Below are positions 52,694 through 62,475 of a stretch of 64,000 nucleotides of DNA, piece by piece. The notes beneath the pieces were generated by a model that was not told the DNA's origin, made no database searches, and worked only from the letters and a program-made list of their open reading frames with translations. Source of the stretch: a bacterium. Its GTDB lineage: Bacteria; Zixibacteria; MSB-5A5; GN15; FEB-12. A program made the translations under genes and the position numbers. Location of the stretch: NCBI GenBank assembly GCA_020444475.1, contig JAHLKV010000002.1, positions 744,001 through 808,000 of the forward strand, read 5' to 3'. Position 1 is the stretch's first letter; every line of letters starts with the position of its first letter.

Positions 52694-55555
52694 ATGGCTC
52701 GCACCAGCCGCTCCAAAAACGGACAGGATTTTCTCTATATTAAAGGGGCACGCGAACATAACCTGAAGAATATCGATGTTCGCATTCCCCGCGATACACT
52801 GACTGTTATCACCGGCCTCTCCGGCTCCGGCAAAAGCTCGCTGGCGTTTGACACTATCTACGCCGAAGGACAGCGCCGCTATGTCGAGTCACTTTCGGCC
52901 TACGCCCGGCAGTTTCTGGGGCTGATGGAGAAGCCCGATGTCGACTTTATCGAAGGGCTTTCGCCGGCCATCTCGATCGAACAGAAGGGAGCGGCCAAGA
53001 ATCCGCGCTCGACGGTTGGCACGGTCACCGAAATCTACGACTACCTGAGGCTCCTGTTCGCCCGCGTCGGTGTCCAGCACTGCCTCAAGTGCGGGCAGCC
53101 GATCACCCAGCAGACGGTCGAGCAGATCGTTGATTCCGTGCTCAGTTTCGAAGAGGGCTCGCGCCTGATGGTCCTCGCGCCGCTCGTGCGCGGCAAGAAG
53201 GGGGAGCACAAGGAAATCATCGACGAGGCCCGCAAAGAGGGATTCGTGCGGTTGCGGATCGACGGTGAGTTGATTGAATCAGACAGCGATATCAATCTCG
53301 ACAAGAAGAAGAAGCACACTATCGAAGCGGTCGTTGACCGTTTGGTCGTCAAGGCCAAGTCCAAGCGACGACTGGCCGACTCGGTCGAGACGGCGCTCAA
53401 GATGGGGCAGGGGACGGTTCTCATCAATATCAAAAACGACGATTTGCTCTACTCCGAGAAATACGCCTGTCTGGACTGCAATATCAGCTACGATGAACTC
53501 AGCCCGCGGCTGTTCTCGTTCAACTCCCCGCACGGGGCGTGTAAGTCGTGCGACGGGCTCGGGCAGACGATGGAGATCGATCCCGATCTGGTCGTGCCGG
53601 ACAAGTCGCTTTCCATCTCCGATGGCGCTATCCGTCCCTGGGGCGGCGCCGACATGTCCAACTGGTACCGTTATATGCTGCGCGGGGTCGCCAACCACTA
53701 CGGTTTCAAATTCGGCACCGCCTTCAACAAGCTGCCCCAGAAAATACAGGATGTGCTGCTGTACGGCTCCGGCAAGGAAGAAATCACCTTCGAGTACGAA
53801 CGCACCAGCGGCAAGGGACGGGGGTCGGGAGTTTACAACGCCCCGTTCGAAGGTGTCATCCCGCATCTCGGACGCCGCTACAAACAGACCGAATCATCGG
53901 GCGTCCGCCAGTGGATCGAAAACTATATGGCCATTCGTCCCTGCCCGGTCTGTAAGGGGGCCCGCCTTCGCCCCGAAGCGCTGGCGGTGATTATCGATCG
54001 CGAGACGATCGACTCGGTTGCCGCCATGTCGATCAAACAAGCGTCGGACTACTTCACCCACATCACGCTCAACAGCCGCCAGGCGACCATCGCCAAACAG
54101 ATTCTCAAGGAGATCCGCGAGCGGCTCGATTTTCTTACCAATGTTGGACTGGACTATCTGACCCTCGACCGGGCCGCCTCGACTCTCTCCGGCGGCGAAG
54201 CCCAGCGCATCAGGCTGGCCACCCAGATCGGTTCGCGGCTGGTCGGCGTGTTGTATATCCTCGATGAACCCTCGATCGGCCTCCACCAGCGGGATAACCA
54301 GCGCCTGCTCAGCACCCTGATCGAACTTCGCGATCTCGGCAACACCGTGCTGGTCGTCGAGCACGACCGCGAGACCATCGAACAAGCCGACTACGTGATC
54401 GATCTCGGCCCCGGCGCCGGCGTGCACGGGGGACTGATTGTCGCCGAAGGGACTCCCGCGGACATTCTCAAGAGCGAGAAGTCGATCACCGGGCAATACC
54501 TCTGCGACAAACGCACCATCTCCATTCCACGAGAACGCCGCGAGTCGAACGGCTCGATGATCACGCTCGCCGGTGCGCGCGGCAACAACCTCAAGGATGT
54601 CGAGACCACCATCCCGCTCGGTTTGCTTGTCTGTGTGACCGGGGTTTCGGGATCGGGCAAATCGACTCTTATCAATGAGACACTCTACCGCATTCTCTCG
54701 CGGCACTTCTTCGCCTCCCGGCAGGCGCCGCTGCCGTATGAAAACATCACCGGGCTGGAGCATATCGACAAAGTGATTGATATCGACCAGTCGCCGATCG
54801 GCCGCACGCCGCGCTCGAACCCGGCCACCTACACCGGCGTCTTTACCTACATCCGCGATTTGTTCTCCACCCTGCCGGAGTCCAAGGCGCGCGGCTATAT
54901 GCCGGGACGGTTTTCGTTCAATGTCAAGGGGGGGCGGTGCGAAGCGTGCGAAGGGGATGGGGTCAACAAGATCGAGATGCACTTCCTGCCCGATGTCTAC
55001 GTAACCTGCGATGTCTGCAAAGGCAAACGCTACAACCGCGAGACACTCGAAGTCACCTACAAAGGGCGCAACATCGCCGACATTCTGAACATGACGGTCG
55101 AAGAGGCCCTCGCCTTTTTCGAAAACATCCCGCGCGTCAAAAACAAATTGCTCACCCTCATGCAGGTCGGGCTTGGCTATATCCGGCTCGGCCAGCAGGC
55201 GACGACCTTATCCGGCGGCGAGGCCCAGCGCGTGAAGCTGGCCACCGAGCTGTCCAAGATCGCCACCGGCAAGACGATGTACATTCTCGATGAACCGACC
55301 ACCGGCCTGCATTTCGAAGACATCCGCATGCTGCTCGGCGTGCTCAACGAACTGGTCGACCGTGGCAACACCGTGCTGGTGATTGAGCATAATCTCGATG
55401 TCATCAAAACCGCCGACTGGATTATCGATATCGGTCCCGAAGGGGGCGATGAGGGCGGCCGGATTATCGCCGCCGGGACACCGGAGGAGGTCACCAAAGT
55501 TAAAGAGAGCCACACCGGCCGGTTTCTGAAAGATGTGCTGAAGAACGGGCGGTGA
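52694..55555 (+). CDS. uvrA: Excinuclease ABC subunit A
   Basis: The product is 953 aa, full length. It has two ABC ATPase halves: Walker [10 protein letters not shown] (about 41-49) and [10 protein letters not shown] in the second half, each with LSGGEAQR signature and a DEP-type Walker B. Zinc-binding cysteines occur in [19 protein letters not shown] and CDVCKGKR. UvrA recognises bulky DNA lesions and loads UvrB in nucleotide excision repair. GGAGG lies about 12 bases before the ATG, a little far. No LexA-type box is apparent upstream. Confidence 0.97.
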   Translation: MARTSRSKNGQDFLYIKGAREHNLKNIDVRIPRDTLTVITGLSGSGKSSLAFDTIYAEGQRRYVESLSAYARQFLGLMEKPDVDFIEGLSPAISIEQKGAAKNPRSTVGTVTEIYDYLRLLFARVGVQHCLKCGQPITQQTVEQIVDSVLSFEEGSRLMVLAPLVRGKKGEHKEIIDEARKEGFVRLRIDGELIESDSDINLDKKKKHTIEAVVDRLVVKAKSKRRLADSVETALKMGQGTVLINIKNDDLLYSEKYACLDCNISYDELSPRLFSFNSPHGACKSCDGLGQTMEIDPDLVVPDKSLSISDGAIRPWGGADMSNWYRYMLRGVANHYGFKFGTAFNKLPQKIQDVLLYGSGKEEITFEYERTSGKGRGSGVYNAPFEGVIPHLGRRYKQTESSGVRQWIENYMAIRPCPVCKGARLRPEALAVIIDRETIDSVAAMSIKQASDYFTHITLNSRQATIAKQILKEIRERLDFLTNVGLDYLTLDRAASTLSGGEAQRIRLATQIGSRLVGVLYILDEPSIGLHQRDNQRLLSTLIELRDLGNTVLVVEHDRETIEQADYVIDLGPGAGVHGGLIVAEGTPADILKSEKSITGQYLCDKRTISIPRERRESNGSMITLAGARGNNLKDVETTIPLGLLVCVTGVSGSGKSTLINETLYRILSRHFFASRQAPLPYENITGLEHIDKVIDIDQSPIGRTPRSNPATYTGVFTYIRDLFSTLPESKARGYMPGRFSFNVKGGRCEACEGDGVNKIEMHFLPDVYVTCDVCKGKRYNRETLEVTYKGRNIADILNMTVEEALAFFENIPRVKNKLLTLMQVGLGYIRLGQQATTLSGGEAQRVKLATELSKIATGKTMYILDEPTTGLHFEDIRMLLGVLNELVDRGNTVLVIEHNLDVIKTADWIIDIGPEGGDEGGRIIAAGTPEEVTKVKESHTGRFLKDVLKNGR

Positions 55556-55636
55556 GACAGGCGGAGCCTGACTTCCTGACAATCTAGTTGAACTCCCCGG
55601 CGGCAAGCCGTATCATCGGTGCGGAGGCACACTGCT

Positions 55637-56809
55637 ATGAACATCGAACAGATCCAGGCGTACCTGAACGAACATAACCTCGACGGCTGGCTTATGGCCG
55701 ATTTCCACGGCCGCAACGATATCGCCATGCGCATGCTCGGGATCACCGGCATGGTCACCCGCCGCTCCTTCTATTTCATTCCGTCCGAAGGCGAACCGAC
55801 CGCACTGGTGCACAATATCGAAGCGGCCAAATTCACCGCTGTTCCCGGCACCGTCAAGCTCTACTCCGGCTACAAACAGCTCGAGTCGGAACTGCATACC
55901 CTGCTTCACAATGTTAACCGCATTGCGATGGAGTACTCGCCGATGGGGCGTCTGCCGTATGTCGGGCTGGTCGAAGCCGGTACGATCGAGTTGATCCGCG
56001 ATCTCGGCCCGGAAATCGTCTCGTCGGCTGACATGGTGGCGCTGTTCATGGCCGCCCTCACGCCCGAACAGATGGCCATGGCGCGCATGGCCGCCCGCAA
56101 CCTGATCGAAATCAAAGACCAGACGTTCGAATTCATCCGCACGTCCCTGACAGACCACAAGTCTGTCACCGAACACGATGTTTGCCAGTTCATCCGAGGC
56201 AAGTTCGATGAGTACGACATGGAAACCGGCAGCGGACCAAACTGCTCGGTCGACTCGCACGCTGGCGATCCGCACTACGAACCGTCCGAGGAGAGTTCCG
56301 CGGTCATCAAGAAGGGCCAGCTGATCCTCGTAGACATGTGGGCCAAAATCAAGCACGATGACGCCGTCTATGGCGACATCACCTGGATGGCGTTCGCCGG
56401 GTCGAAAGAGGAGATCCCAGCGAAGTATGTCGAGATGTTCGCCGTCCTCGTCAAAGCGCGCGACCGCGCGATTGCTTTTCTCCGCGAAAACATCGACAGC
56501 CGCCCGGTCTATGGCTACGAAGTCGACGACGCCTGCCGCGAGGTGATCGAGAAAGCCGGCTACGGCAAGTACTTCGTCCACCGCACCGGTCACTCCATCA
56601 CCACCAGCGAGCACGGCAGCGGCCCGAATATCGACAACCTCGAAACGGAAGACCGCCGCAAGCTGCAGAAGGGACATTTGTTCTCGATCGAGCCCGGCAT
56701 CTACATGGCCGATTGCGGCTTCCGAACCGAAATCGACGTTTTGATCGGACACGACGGTGTCGAAATTGTTTCCCTGCCGCTCCAGACAGAGATCGTTGCA
56801 CTTTTCTGA
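55637..56809 (+). CDS. M24 family metallopeptidase (Xaa-Pro dipeptidase/aminopeptidase-like)
   Basis: The product is 390 aa. An N-terminal creatinase-like domain is followed by the pita-bread catalytic domain with all five metal ligands: Asp in LILVDMW, Asp in YGDITW, His in RTGHSI, Glu in SIEPGIY and Glu in RTEIDVLI. It should cleave Xaa-Pro peptides or process related substrates. CGGAGG precedes the ATG. Its TGA overlaps the next start (TGATG), so the Nudix gene is translationally coupled. Confidence 0.92.
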   Translation: MNIEQIQAYLNEHNLDGWLMADFHGRNDIAMRMLGITGMVTRRSFYFIPSEGEPTALVHNIEAAKFTAVPGTVKLYSGYKQLESELHTLLHNVNRIAMEYSPMGRLPYVGLVEAGTIELIRDLGPEIVSSADMVALFMAALTPEQMAMARMAARNLIEIKDQTFEFIRTSLTDHKSVTEHDVCQFIRGKFDEYDMETGSGPNCSVDSHAGDPHYEPSEESSAVIKKGQLILVDMWAKIKHDDAVYGDITWMAFAGSKEEIPAKYVEMFAVLVKARDRAIAFLRENIDSRPVYGYEVDDACREVIEKAGYGKYFVHRTGHSITTSEHGSGPNIDNLETEDRRKLQKGHLFSIEPGIYMADCGFRTEIDVLIGHDGVEIVSLPLQTEIVALF

Positions 56810-57390
56810 TGTTTGTCACCGATGACATGCTGGCGGAGATGGAGCGCCTCTACGGCGTTCCCGATGAGCGTACGTTTGGTATCGCGGTCAACGAAACCGA
56901 GTTCAAGCGCATCCGCGATTCGCAGATCGACGGCCGCAACCACGATGTGACCATCTACATCCGTAAAGAAAACCAGGTCGCTGTCATCGCCAAGCACATC
57001 TATCCGCCCGATCTCTATCGCGCCCCTTCGGGCGGCCTGAAACCCGGCGAAGACTTCCACGTCGGCGCTTATCGCGAGGTCGCCGAAGAGACCGGCTGCG
57101 AGGTCAAGCTGACCGATTACGTCCTTCGTACCTCGGTTGCGTTTACGCTCGGTTCGCAGATGATCTTCTGGCGCTCATTTGTCTTCCTTGCCGACTACCT
57201 CAAGGGCAACTTCCAGTTCACCGACCATAATGAAATCCGGTCGGTCCGCTGGGCTGACTGGTTGGAATTCGCCCACTTCGGTCGCATCATGCGGCAGACA
57301 TCGATGGGCGGTCTGCACTACCGCGCCGTCATGCACGAGGAACTCGAAAGCATTCTCCGCGAACGCGAACTGCTTCCGACCGAGAAATAA
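56809..57390 (+). CDS. Nudix hydrolase
   Basis: The product is 193 aa. The Nudix box fits the consensus G-x5-E-x7-R-E-x2-E-E-x-G exactly (GLKPGEDFHVGAYREVAEET within it). Acting on nucleoside-diphosphate-X substrates, these enzymes sanitise or regulate nucleotide pools. The ATG overlaps the TGA of the M24 peptidase gene, indicating coupled translation. Upstream extension into the peptidase gene is not credible. Confidence 0.92.
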   Translation: MFVTDDMLAEMERLYGVPDERTFGIAVNETEFKRIRDSQIDGRNHDVTIYIRKENQVAVIAKHIYPPDLYRAPSGGLKPGEDFHVGAYREVAEETGCEVKLTDYVLRTSVAFTLGSQMIFWRSFVFLADYLKGNFQFTDHNEIRSVRWADWLEFAHFGRIMRQTSMGGLHYRAVMHEELESILRERELLPTEK

Positions 57391-57576
57391 TCGCCCACAT
57401 TGCAATTTCCGGAACTTTGTTATCCCTATCATCATTTAAGGCACATGTCGTCGCTCATGCTGGGAGCGGTGAGCCCCTGCTATCCAATCTCGCACCGTCG
57501 TGCTTACCCCCAACGCTGAGACTTCGCTAACTGGTATAGACCGCACGGAGAAAGGCGGTCAGGGAAGGAAAAGGAA

Positions 57577-58071
57577 ATGAAGACATTTGCTATCGGATTG
57601 CTTGTCGGCCTGCTCGTGGTCGGCGCTAACGCTACGGCCGGTGACTCGCCCAACAAAAGCTATGGGCTCCGCGCCGGTTTTGGCCTCACACCTGACCAGG
57701 CCGTGGTTGGTGTTCAGTCGGAGCTGGGCAGGGTCAAAATGGCTCGCTTTGCGCCCAGCGTTGATTTCGGTTTCGGCGACAACGTGACCACCATTGCGCT
57801 CAACGCCGACGTTCGCCTGCATCTAAGCCCGCCCAAGTCCGGTGCAGCTTTCTATGTCGGCGGCGGTCCAACGCTGGTCGTGTTGGAACCCAAAGGACCG
57901 ATCGGAAGCGACACTGAAATCGGCCTCTCGCTCACCGGCGGTCTTAAAGTACCGATGGGTGCGAACAACGCGTACACGCTCGAAGGCCGTCTCGGCCTCG
58001 GCGACATTCCGGACTTCCGACTGCTGATCGGTGTGTTGTTCGGCGGCCAGGGCCGCACGAGCGAGAAATAG
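57577..58071 (+). CDS. Exported beta-barrel-like protein of unknown function
   Basis: The product is 164 aa. A signal peptide (residues about 1-21, ending ATAG) is followed by a beta-strand-rich body with glycine-rich turns (YGLRAGFGLTPDQAVVGVQS, AAFYVGGGPTLVVLEPKGPI) and a C-terminal hydrophobic-aromatic strand (LLIGVLFGGQ). This is the look of an eight-stranded outer membrane beta-barrel, but no family signature is clear. GGAAGGAAAAGG precedes the ATG. Followed by a strong terminator. Confidence 0.68.
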   Translation: MKTFAIGLLVGLLVVGANATAGDSPNKSYGLRAGFGLTPDQAVVGVQSELGRVKMARFAPSVDFGFGDNVTTIALNADVRLHLSPPKSGAAFYVGGGPTLVVLEPKGPIGSDTEIGLSLTGGLKVPMGANNAYTLEGRLGLGDIPDFRLLIGVLFGGQGRTSEK

Positions 58072-58103
58072 CCTCGCCTCTCAGAGCAAGCAGCAAATCA
58101 CAG

Positions 58104-58144
58104 CCCGCGTCACCCCGAGTTCGTCAAGGGTGACGCGGGTTTTT
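58104..58144 (+). terminator. Intrinsic terminator
   Basis: Perfect 11-bp arms CCCGCGTCACC/GGTGACGCGGG with a 14-base loop are followed by five T residues. Confidence 0.93.
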
Positions 58145-58234
58145 ACATCCCCGTTGTTATCTTGACATTCCCCCCCCGGCCCGATATACCTGACTCAGCA
58201 CAGGGGATACCAAACACGTCTGGATCGGGTGATC

Positions 58235-59308
58235 ATGAACCTTATCGAACAATATTTCGAAAACGCCGTAACCTTCATTCCGGCAGTGGTGGCAATTGCC
58301 GGCGTTATCCTCGTACTGGCTTTGGCGCGGTTCATTCTGGACAAGCGCTACGCCGGTCGGCCCAACTCCCGCTTCCAGATGCAGCTCATCCTGCTGGTCC
58401 TGTCGTTTATCGGGCTGCTGGTTATCATCATGTCGCTGCCGCTGTCCGATACCCGCACCGGACAGATACTCAGCCTGATCGGAATCCTGCTCTCGGCGGC
58501 GATCGCGCTGTCGTCGACGACCTTCGTCGGCAACATCATGGCCGGTCTTATGCTCCGTGCGGTCAGGTCCTTCCGACCGGGAGATTTCGTCCGCATCGGC
58601 GATTACTTCGGACGCGTTTCCGAACAGGGTCTCTTTCACACCGAAATCCAGACTGTCGACCGCGACCTGACCTCCATGCCCAACCTCTATCTCGTCACCA
58701 ACCCGGTCAAGGTAATCCGGTCCTCGGGCACCCTTGTCACGGCGGAGGTCTCGCTGGGCTACGACATCTCCCGTCGGAAAATCGAGAAGGCACTTCGGCA
58801 GGCGGCCGCCGACGCCGGTCTCACCGAGCCGTTTGTCCATGTCATGGAGCTCGGCGATTTCTCCATCACCTACCGGGTGGCGGGTCTGCTCACCGAGGTC
58901 AAGCAACTGCTCTCCTGTCGCTCGATGCTTCGTGAGAAGATGCTCGACCGACTGCACGAAGCCGGTATCGAGATTGTCTCGCCGACCTTCATGAACACCC
59001 GCGCTTTCGATACATCGAAAAACTTCATCCCTCGGGCAGAGCCCCGAGAGAGCGAGGAAAGCGATACTCGCACGACGCCCGAAGCGGTCGTGTTCGACAA
59101 GGCCGAAGAGGCCGAGTCGTTGGAGAAACTTCAGGAGCGATTTGATGCTCTCGGCGGTGAGCTCGATGAAGCGCGGGCGGCTCTGAAAGAGGCCGCCGAA
59201 GACCGGGCAAAACAGGACCTTCAGGCCCGGATTGACCGACTCGAAACCAGTCGCACACGACTGGCCGACTTCATCAAACGCCGCGCCGAGTCACCACGCA
59301 AAGAATAA
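58235..59308 (+). CDS. MscS-family mechanosensitive ion channel
   Basis: The product is 357 aa. Three membrane segments (about 15-35, 50-72, 78-105) lead into the MscS pore-lining helix and beta-domain (SAAIALSSTTFVGNIMAGLM, FRPGDFVRIGDYFGRVSEQG, MPNLYLVTNPVKVIRSSGT). The C-terminal cytosolic cage is followed by an extra acidic coiled-coil (about 280-357: EAESLEKLQERFDALGGELD). It protects against hypo-osmotic shock. The start is the ATG of MNLIEQY; an in-frame GTG two codons earlier is possible. The DUF4153 gene follows after about 40 bases. Confidence 0.92.
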   Translation: MNLIEQYFENAVTFIPAVVAIAGVILVLALARFILDKRYAGRPNSRFQMQLILLVLSFIGLLVIIMSLPLSDTRTGQILSLIGILLSAAIALSSTTFVGNIMAGLMLRAVRSFRPGDFVRIGDYFGRVSEQGLFHTEIQTVDRDLTSMPNLYLVTNPVKVIRSSGTLVTAEVSLGYDISRRKIEKALRQAAADAGLTEPFVHVMELGDFSITYRVAGLLTEVKQLLSCRSMLREKMLDRLHEAGIEIVSPTFMNTRAFDTSKNFIPRAEPRESEESDTRTTPEAVVFDKAEEAESLEKLQERFDALGGELDEARAALKEAAEDRAKQDLQARIDRLETSRTRLADFIKRRAESPRKE

Positions 59309-59350
59309 CGACCAAATCCTCATAGCTTGCATGCTGTCGAAAGGAACGAT

Positions 59351-61183
59351 ATGGGTATCAGCCGACGGTTTCCGTCCTATCAGCACGTGGCCGGCAGTGC
59401 CGCGGCGACTCTCAAGCGCTTTCCGCTGACCCTGCTTGCGGCCGTGGTGGCATCGGCCGCCGCAGTCGCCCTGATCGAATCCGACGGTGGCGAGCACGCG
59501 TCGCTGATCAATCGCATTCTCTCGACCGCCGCGCTTGGTATTCCGCTGTTTATCGCCCTGACGGCGTTCGCCGAACGTCTGTTTAACCGCTACAGCCGCC
59601 GCCTGCTTTTTCAACTCGGCGGAGTCGTACTGCTGATGATCTACTATATCTCCCTTCCCGACGACCCGTTCGATCTATATACCGATACTCTCCGGTTTGT
59701 CCTGCTCTTCGCCGGACTGCATTTTCTCGTGGCATTTGTGCCGTATATCGGCGGAGCGCAGATACAGGGATTCTGGCAGTACAACAAATCGCTCTTCCTG
59801 CGTATCCTCATCAGCGCCCTCTACACGGGTGTGCTCTATGTCGGACTGGCGATCGCCCTCGCTGCCCTCGACTACCTGTTTGGGGTCGATATCAACGAAG
59901 ACTACTACGCGAAGATGTGGATGATCATGGTGGGATGTTTCAATACTATCTTCTTCCTGGCCGGCTTCCCTCGGGATCTCCCCGCCCTCAATGGGGAGAT
60001 GTCGTATCCAAAAGGGCTGAAAATCTTCACGCAGTTCGTGCTCCTGCCGCTGGTGGCGCTGTACTTCATCATACTGTTTGCCTATGAACTCAAGATCATC
60101 GTCCAGTGGGAATTGCCCAAAGGCTGGGTGTCGCAGTTGGTGCTCTGGTATGCGGTAGTCGGCACCCTGTCGCTGCTGCTGCTGCACCCGCTTCGCGAAA
60201 TCGCCGAGAACAAGTGGATCAAGACCTTCATGACCTGGTTCTTCCGCGCTCTCGTTCCCCTGATTGTCCTGCTCTTTTTCGCCATCCTGACCCGCATCGC
60301 CGACTACGGCATCACCGCCAACCGGTATCTGGTGGTGGCGCTCGCGATCGGGCTGGCAGTCGTAACGTTGTACTTCATGTTTGCCCGCGCCAAAGATATT
60401 CGCATCATACCGATCGTCCTCGCCGTCCTTGCGTTTGTCGCCGCCTATGGTCCGTGGTCGGCCTTCTCGATATCCGAGAGCAGCCAGAAAAGCAGGCTGG
60501 AAGAGATCCTTGAGCGCAACGACATGCTGGTCGATGGTCACATGGTGGCCGCCGACGGGGAGTTGTCGTTCGAAGACCGTCGGGAGATGAGCAGCATTAT
60601 CGACTACCTCAACGACTGGCACGGGATCGACGCCCTGTCGCCGTACCTGTCCGACAGCATGCTTCTCGCTCTCGACACGCTCCCCAAATACAGCCGCTCG
60701 ACCGAGGTGGTGGCGATGCTCGGTTTCCAGTATGTCGCGCCGTGGCGGACACCGGAAGAAGGGGCGTACTACTCCCTTAACACCGCCGACTGGGGAAGCC
60801 TGAAGGTAGACGGGTTCGACTACATGATTCGACTGCAGGGGGTGCCGATGCCGGATGCGAGCATGGCGTATGGGTTTGGCGATGACACGGTCTTTGTCGC
60901 GCTCGATACGATCACGACCACCATGTTTCTCTCACTGACCCGCGAGCTCGAAGATTCCACCCGCACGGCTGTACTTCCGCTTGCCGACACGCTTGGCGTG
61001 CTGGCGCTGAAGCCGATGCGTGGCTGGGCGCAGCCATCGGAAGAGATGATGTTTGATATTGCATGCGGAGACTTTGTCGCTCGTCTGGTGCTCACGAATG
61101 TCGGTGGGTACATTCGCGACGACGGTCCGCATGTCGACACGTTCAGCGGCATACTGCTGATCCGCAAAACCAAAACCGAGTAG
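59351..61183 (+). CDS. DUF4153 domain membrane protein
   Basis: The product is 610 aa with about 11 membrane segments in the first two thirds, the DUF4153 core containing PYIGGAQIQGFWQYNKSLFL and FNTIFFLAGFPRDLPALNGE. A soluble C-terminal third (about 400-610) is probably periplasmic. The family is conserved in Bacteroidetes and allied phyla but has no assigned function. AAGGAA precedes the ATG. Its TAG stop lies inside the GTAG head of a REP-like hairpin. Confidence 0.85.
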   Translation: MGISRRFPSYQHVAGSAAATLKRFPLTLLAAVVASAAAVALIESDGGEHASLINRILSTAALGIPLFIALTAFAERLFNRYSRRLLFQLGGVVLLMIYYISLPDDPFDLYTDTLRFVLLFAGLHFLVAFVPYIGGAQIQGFWQYNKSLFLRILISALYTGVLYVGLAIALAALDYLFGVDINEDYYAKMWMIMVGCFNTIFFLAGFPRDLPALNGEMSYPKGLKIFTQFVLLPLVALYFIILFAYELKIIVQWELPKGWVSQLVLWYAVVGTLSLLLLHPLREIAENKWIKTFMTWFFRALVPLIVLLFFAILTRIADYGITANRYLVVALAIGLAVVTLYFMFARAKDIRIIPIVLAVLAFVAAYGPWSAFSISESSQKSRLEEILERNDMLVDGHMVAADGELSFEDRREMSSIIDYLNDWHGIDALSPYLSDSMLLALDTLPKYSRSTEVVAMLGFQYVAPWRTPEEGAYYSLNTADWGSLKVDGFDYMIRLQGVPMPDASMAYGFGDDTVFVALDTITTTMFLSLTRELEDSTRTAVLPLADTLGVLALKPMRGWAQPSEEMMFDIACGDFVARLVLTNVGGYIRDDGPHVDTFSGILLIRKTKTE

Positions 61184-61586
61184 CCCATCCGTCCCGGGTG
61201 GGCGAAGTAGGCCGCGGCGGCCCTTCTTTGTCATTCCCGGCCGCGACCGGGAATCCACTTATGCCAGACCGGGTGGCCCGCGGGTGGCCCACCATTTATG
61301 GTGGGATGGTGCACGGAGACGTACACCACGCACGGACCCACGCGGGACGGGCGTGTTAAAGAAGCCCTGGGTTAAGTTTATTGCTTGCCGAACCTAACGA
61401 GCCATGTGAGGGAATCGGCGTACTTGACAGTGAGATGCCGTCGGGTGTCGTTCGCTGGAGGCGAACTAGCACCCGACGGAACAGTTTTGAACGACCCGTT
61501 GCCGCCCACCCGGGACGGATGGGCTACAGGTAACTGGTATCTTCGTCAGGGTCCGTGGTGCACGGGGACGTACACCACGCACGGAC
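61180..61586. repeat. Array of hairpin repeats in a 435-base gap
   Basis: A GTAG-headed unit with GCCCATCC/GGGTGGGC (61180-61203) supplies the stop codon of the DUF4153 gene. CCCACC/GGTGGG around ATTTAT lies at 61284-61305. A GGTG...CACC hairpin with the GGACGTA-type loop is at about 61308-61327, and again with longer arms GTCCGTGGTG at 61551-61586. GTCGGGTG/CACCCGAC with GGAAC tail is at 61440-61477. A GCCCA/TGGGC unit with CTAC is at 61504-61526. No gene is present. Confidence 0.8.
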
Positions 61587-61618
61587 CCACGCGTGACGCC
61601 ATACGATCGATTCCACCA

Positions 61619-62248
61619 TCACCACGGCAGAAACATCCGCACCCGCGTCATATACTCCCGATACTGCTCACCATAGTGCGCCAGCAACATCGCCTCTTCG
61701 CGCTTCGCCCGATAGTACCACGCCGGTGCGCTGAACAGAATCGTCAACGCCAAAAGCGGCCAGTAGGCGAAAGCCAGCCCAAGCCCCAGCTCCGCCATCA
61801 GGTTCCCGGTGTAGATCGGATGACGGGCAAACGTGTACGGTCCGGTCGTGATGAGGGGATTGTCCTCTCGTACTCGCAGGTCTTTCTCAAGGCCCGTCCC
61901 CTGGACCAGCATCGCCCACACCCGGATGATGTTACCGAGCAGAAACAACATCACCCCAACCGGACCGGCCAGAGCGGTGGTCTCACTGTCGGCGATATGG
62001 TCCGAGCCGGGGAGAATCGGCAGCGGATCGATACCGAACATGAGGAAGACAACCACGACTGAATGCACCGCCATCAGGAGATGCGGCAGGTGCAGTTTCC
62101 AGCCGGAGAACTCGACCAGGATCGGCGGGCGTGCATGCCGGAGCCACCGCACAAACCAGGGACCGAGCGCGGCGGCCGTTGCCACTGCGACAAGTACGAT
62201 CGGCAGCTTGATCCAGAAGAGGTCAATCATGGCTTCTAAAACGTACAT
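61619..62248 (-). CDS. Isoprenylcysteine carboxyl methyltransferase-like membrane protein
   Basis: The product is 209 aa with four to five membrane segments. The C-terminal ICMT/PEMT motif is clear: LITTGPYTFARHPIYTGNLM, followed about 40 residues later by REEAMLLAHYGEQYREYMTR (the SAM-binding R-H-P and E-E pairs). Bacterial members methylate isoprenoid or other small lipid substrates, mostly unknown. An ATG six codons later is an alternative start; neither has a good ribosome binding site. A longer upstream open frame reads through Arg-rich shadow sequence and is rejected. Confidence 0.85.
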   Translation of the reverse strand: MYVLEAMIDLFWIKLPIVLVAVATAAALGPWFVRWLRHARPPILVEFSGWKLHLPHLLMAVHSVVVVFLMFGIDPLPILPGSDHIADSETTALAGPVGVMLFLLGNIIRVWAMLVQGTGLEKDLRVREDNPLITTGPYTFARHPIYTGNLMAELGLGLAFAYWPLLALTILFSAPAWYYRAKREEAMLLAHYGEQYREYMTRVRMFLPW

Positions 62249-62475
62249 CGGAACCAGAATGTCAATGGCCCGATTGGGCCGACCCACCTTGCACCTGCCG
62301 GGCGGCCCCATCCACTGTAGGCAGGAGCCCACATTTTGAGCCGTTGTGAGGTCGACGCGGATCGGCCGTTTTCTACCTAACCGGCAGTTATCCTGTGGCT
62401 TACCTGCTCCGGCACCCGGTTTGTAAGGAACTGTCCGGTACGAATTGCTGTCACCTGACAGACAAGGGGAATGAC

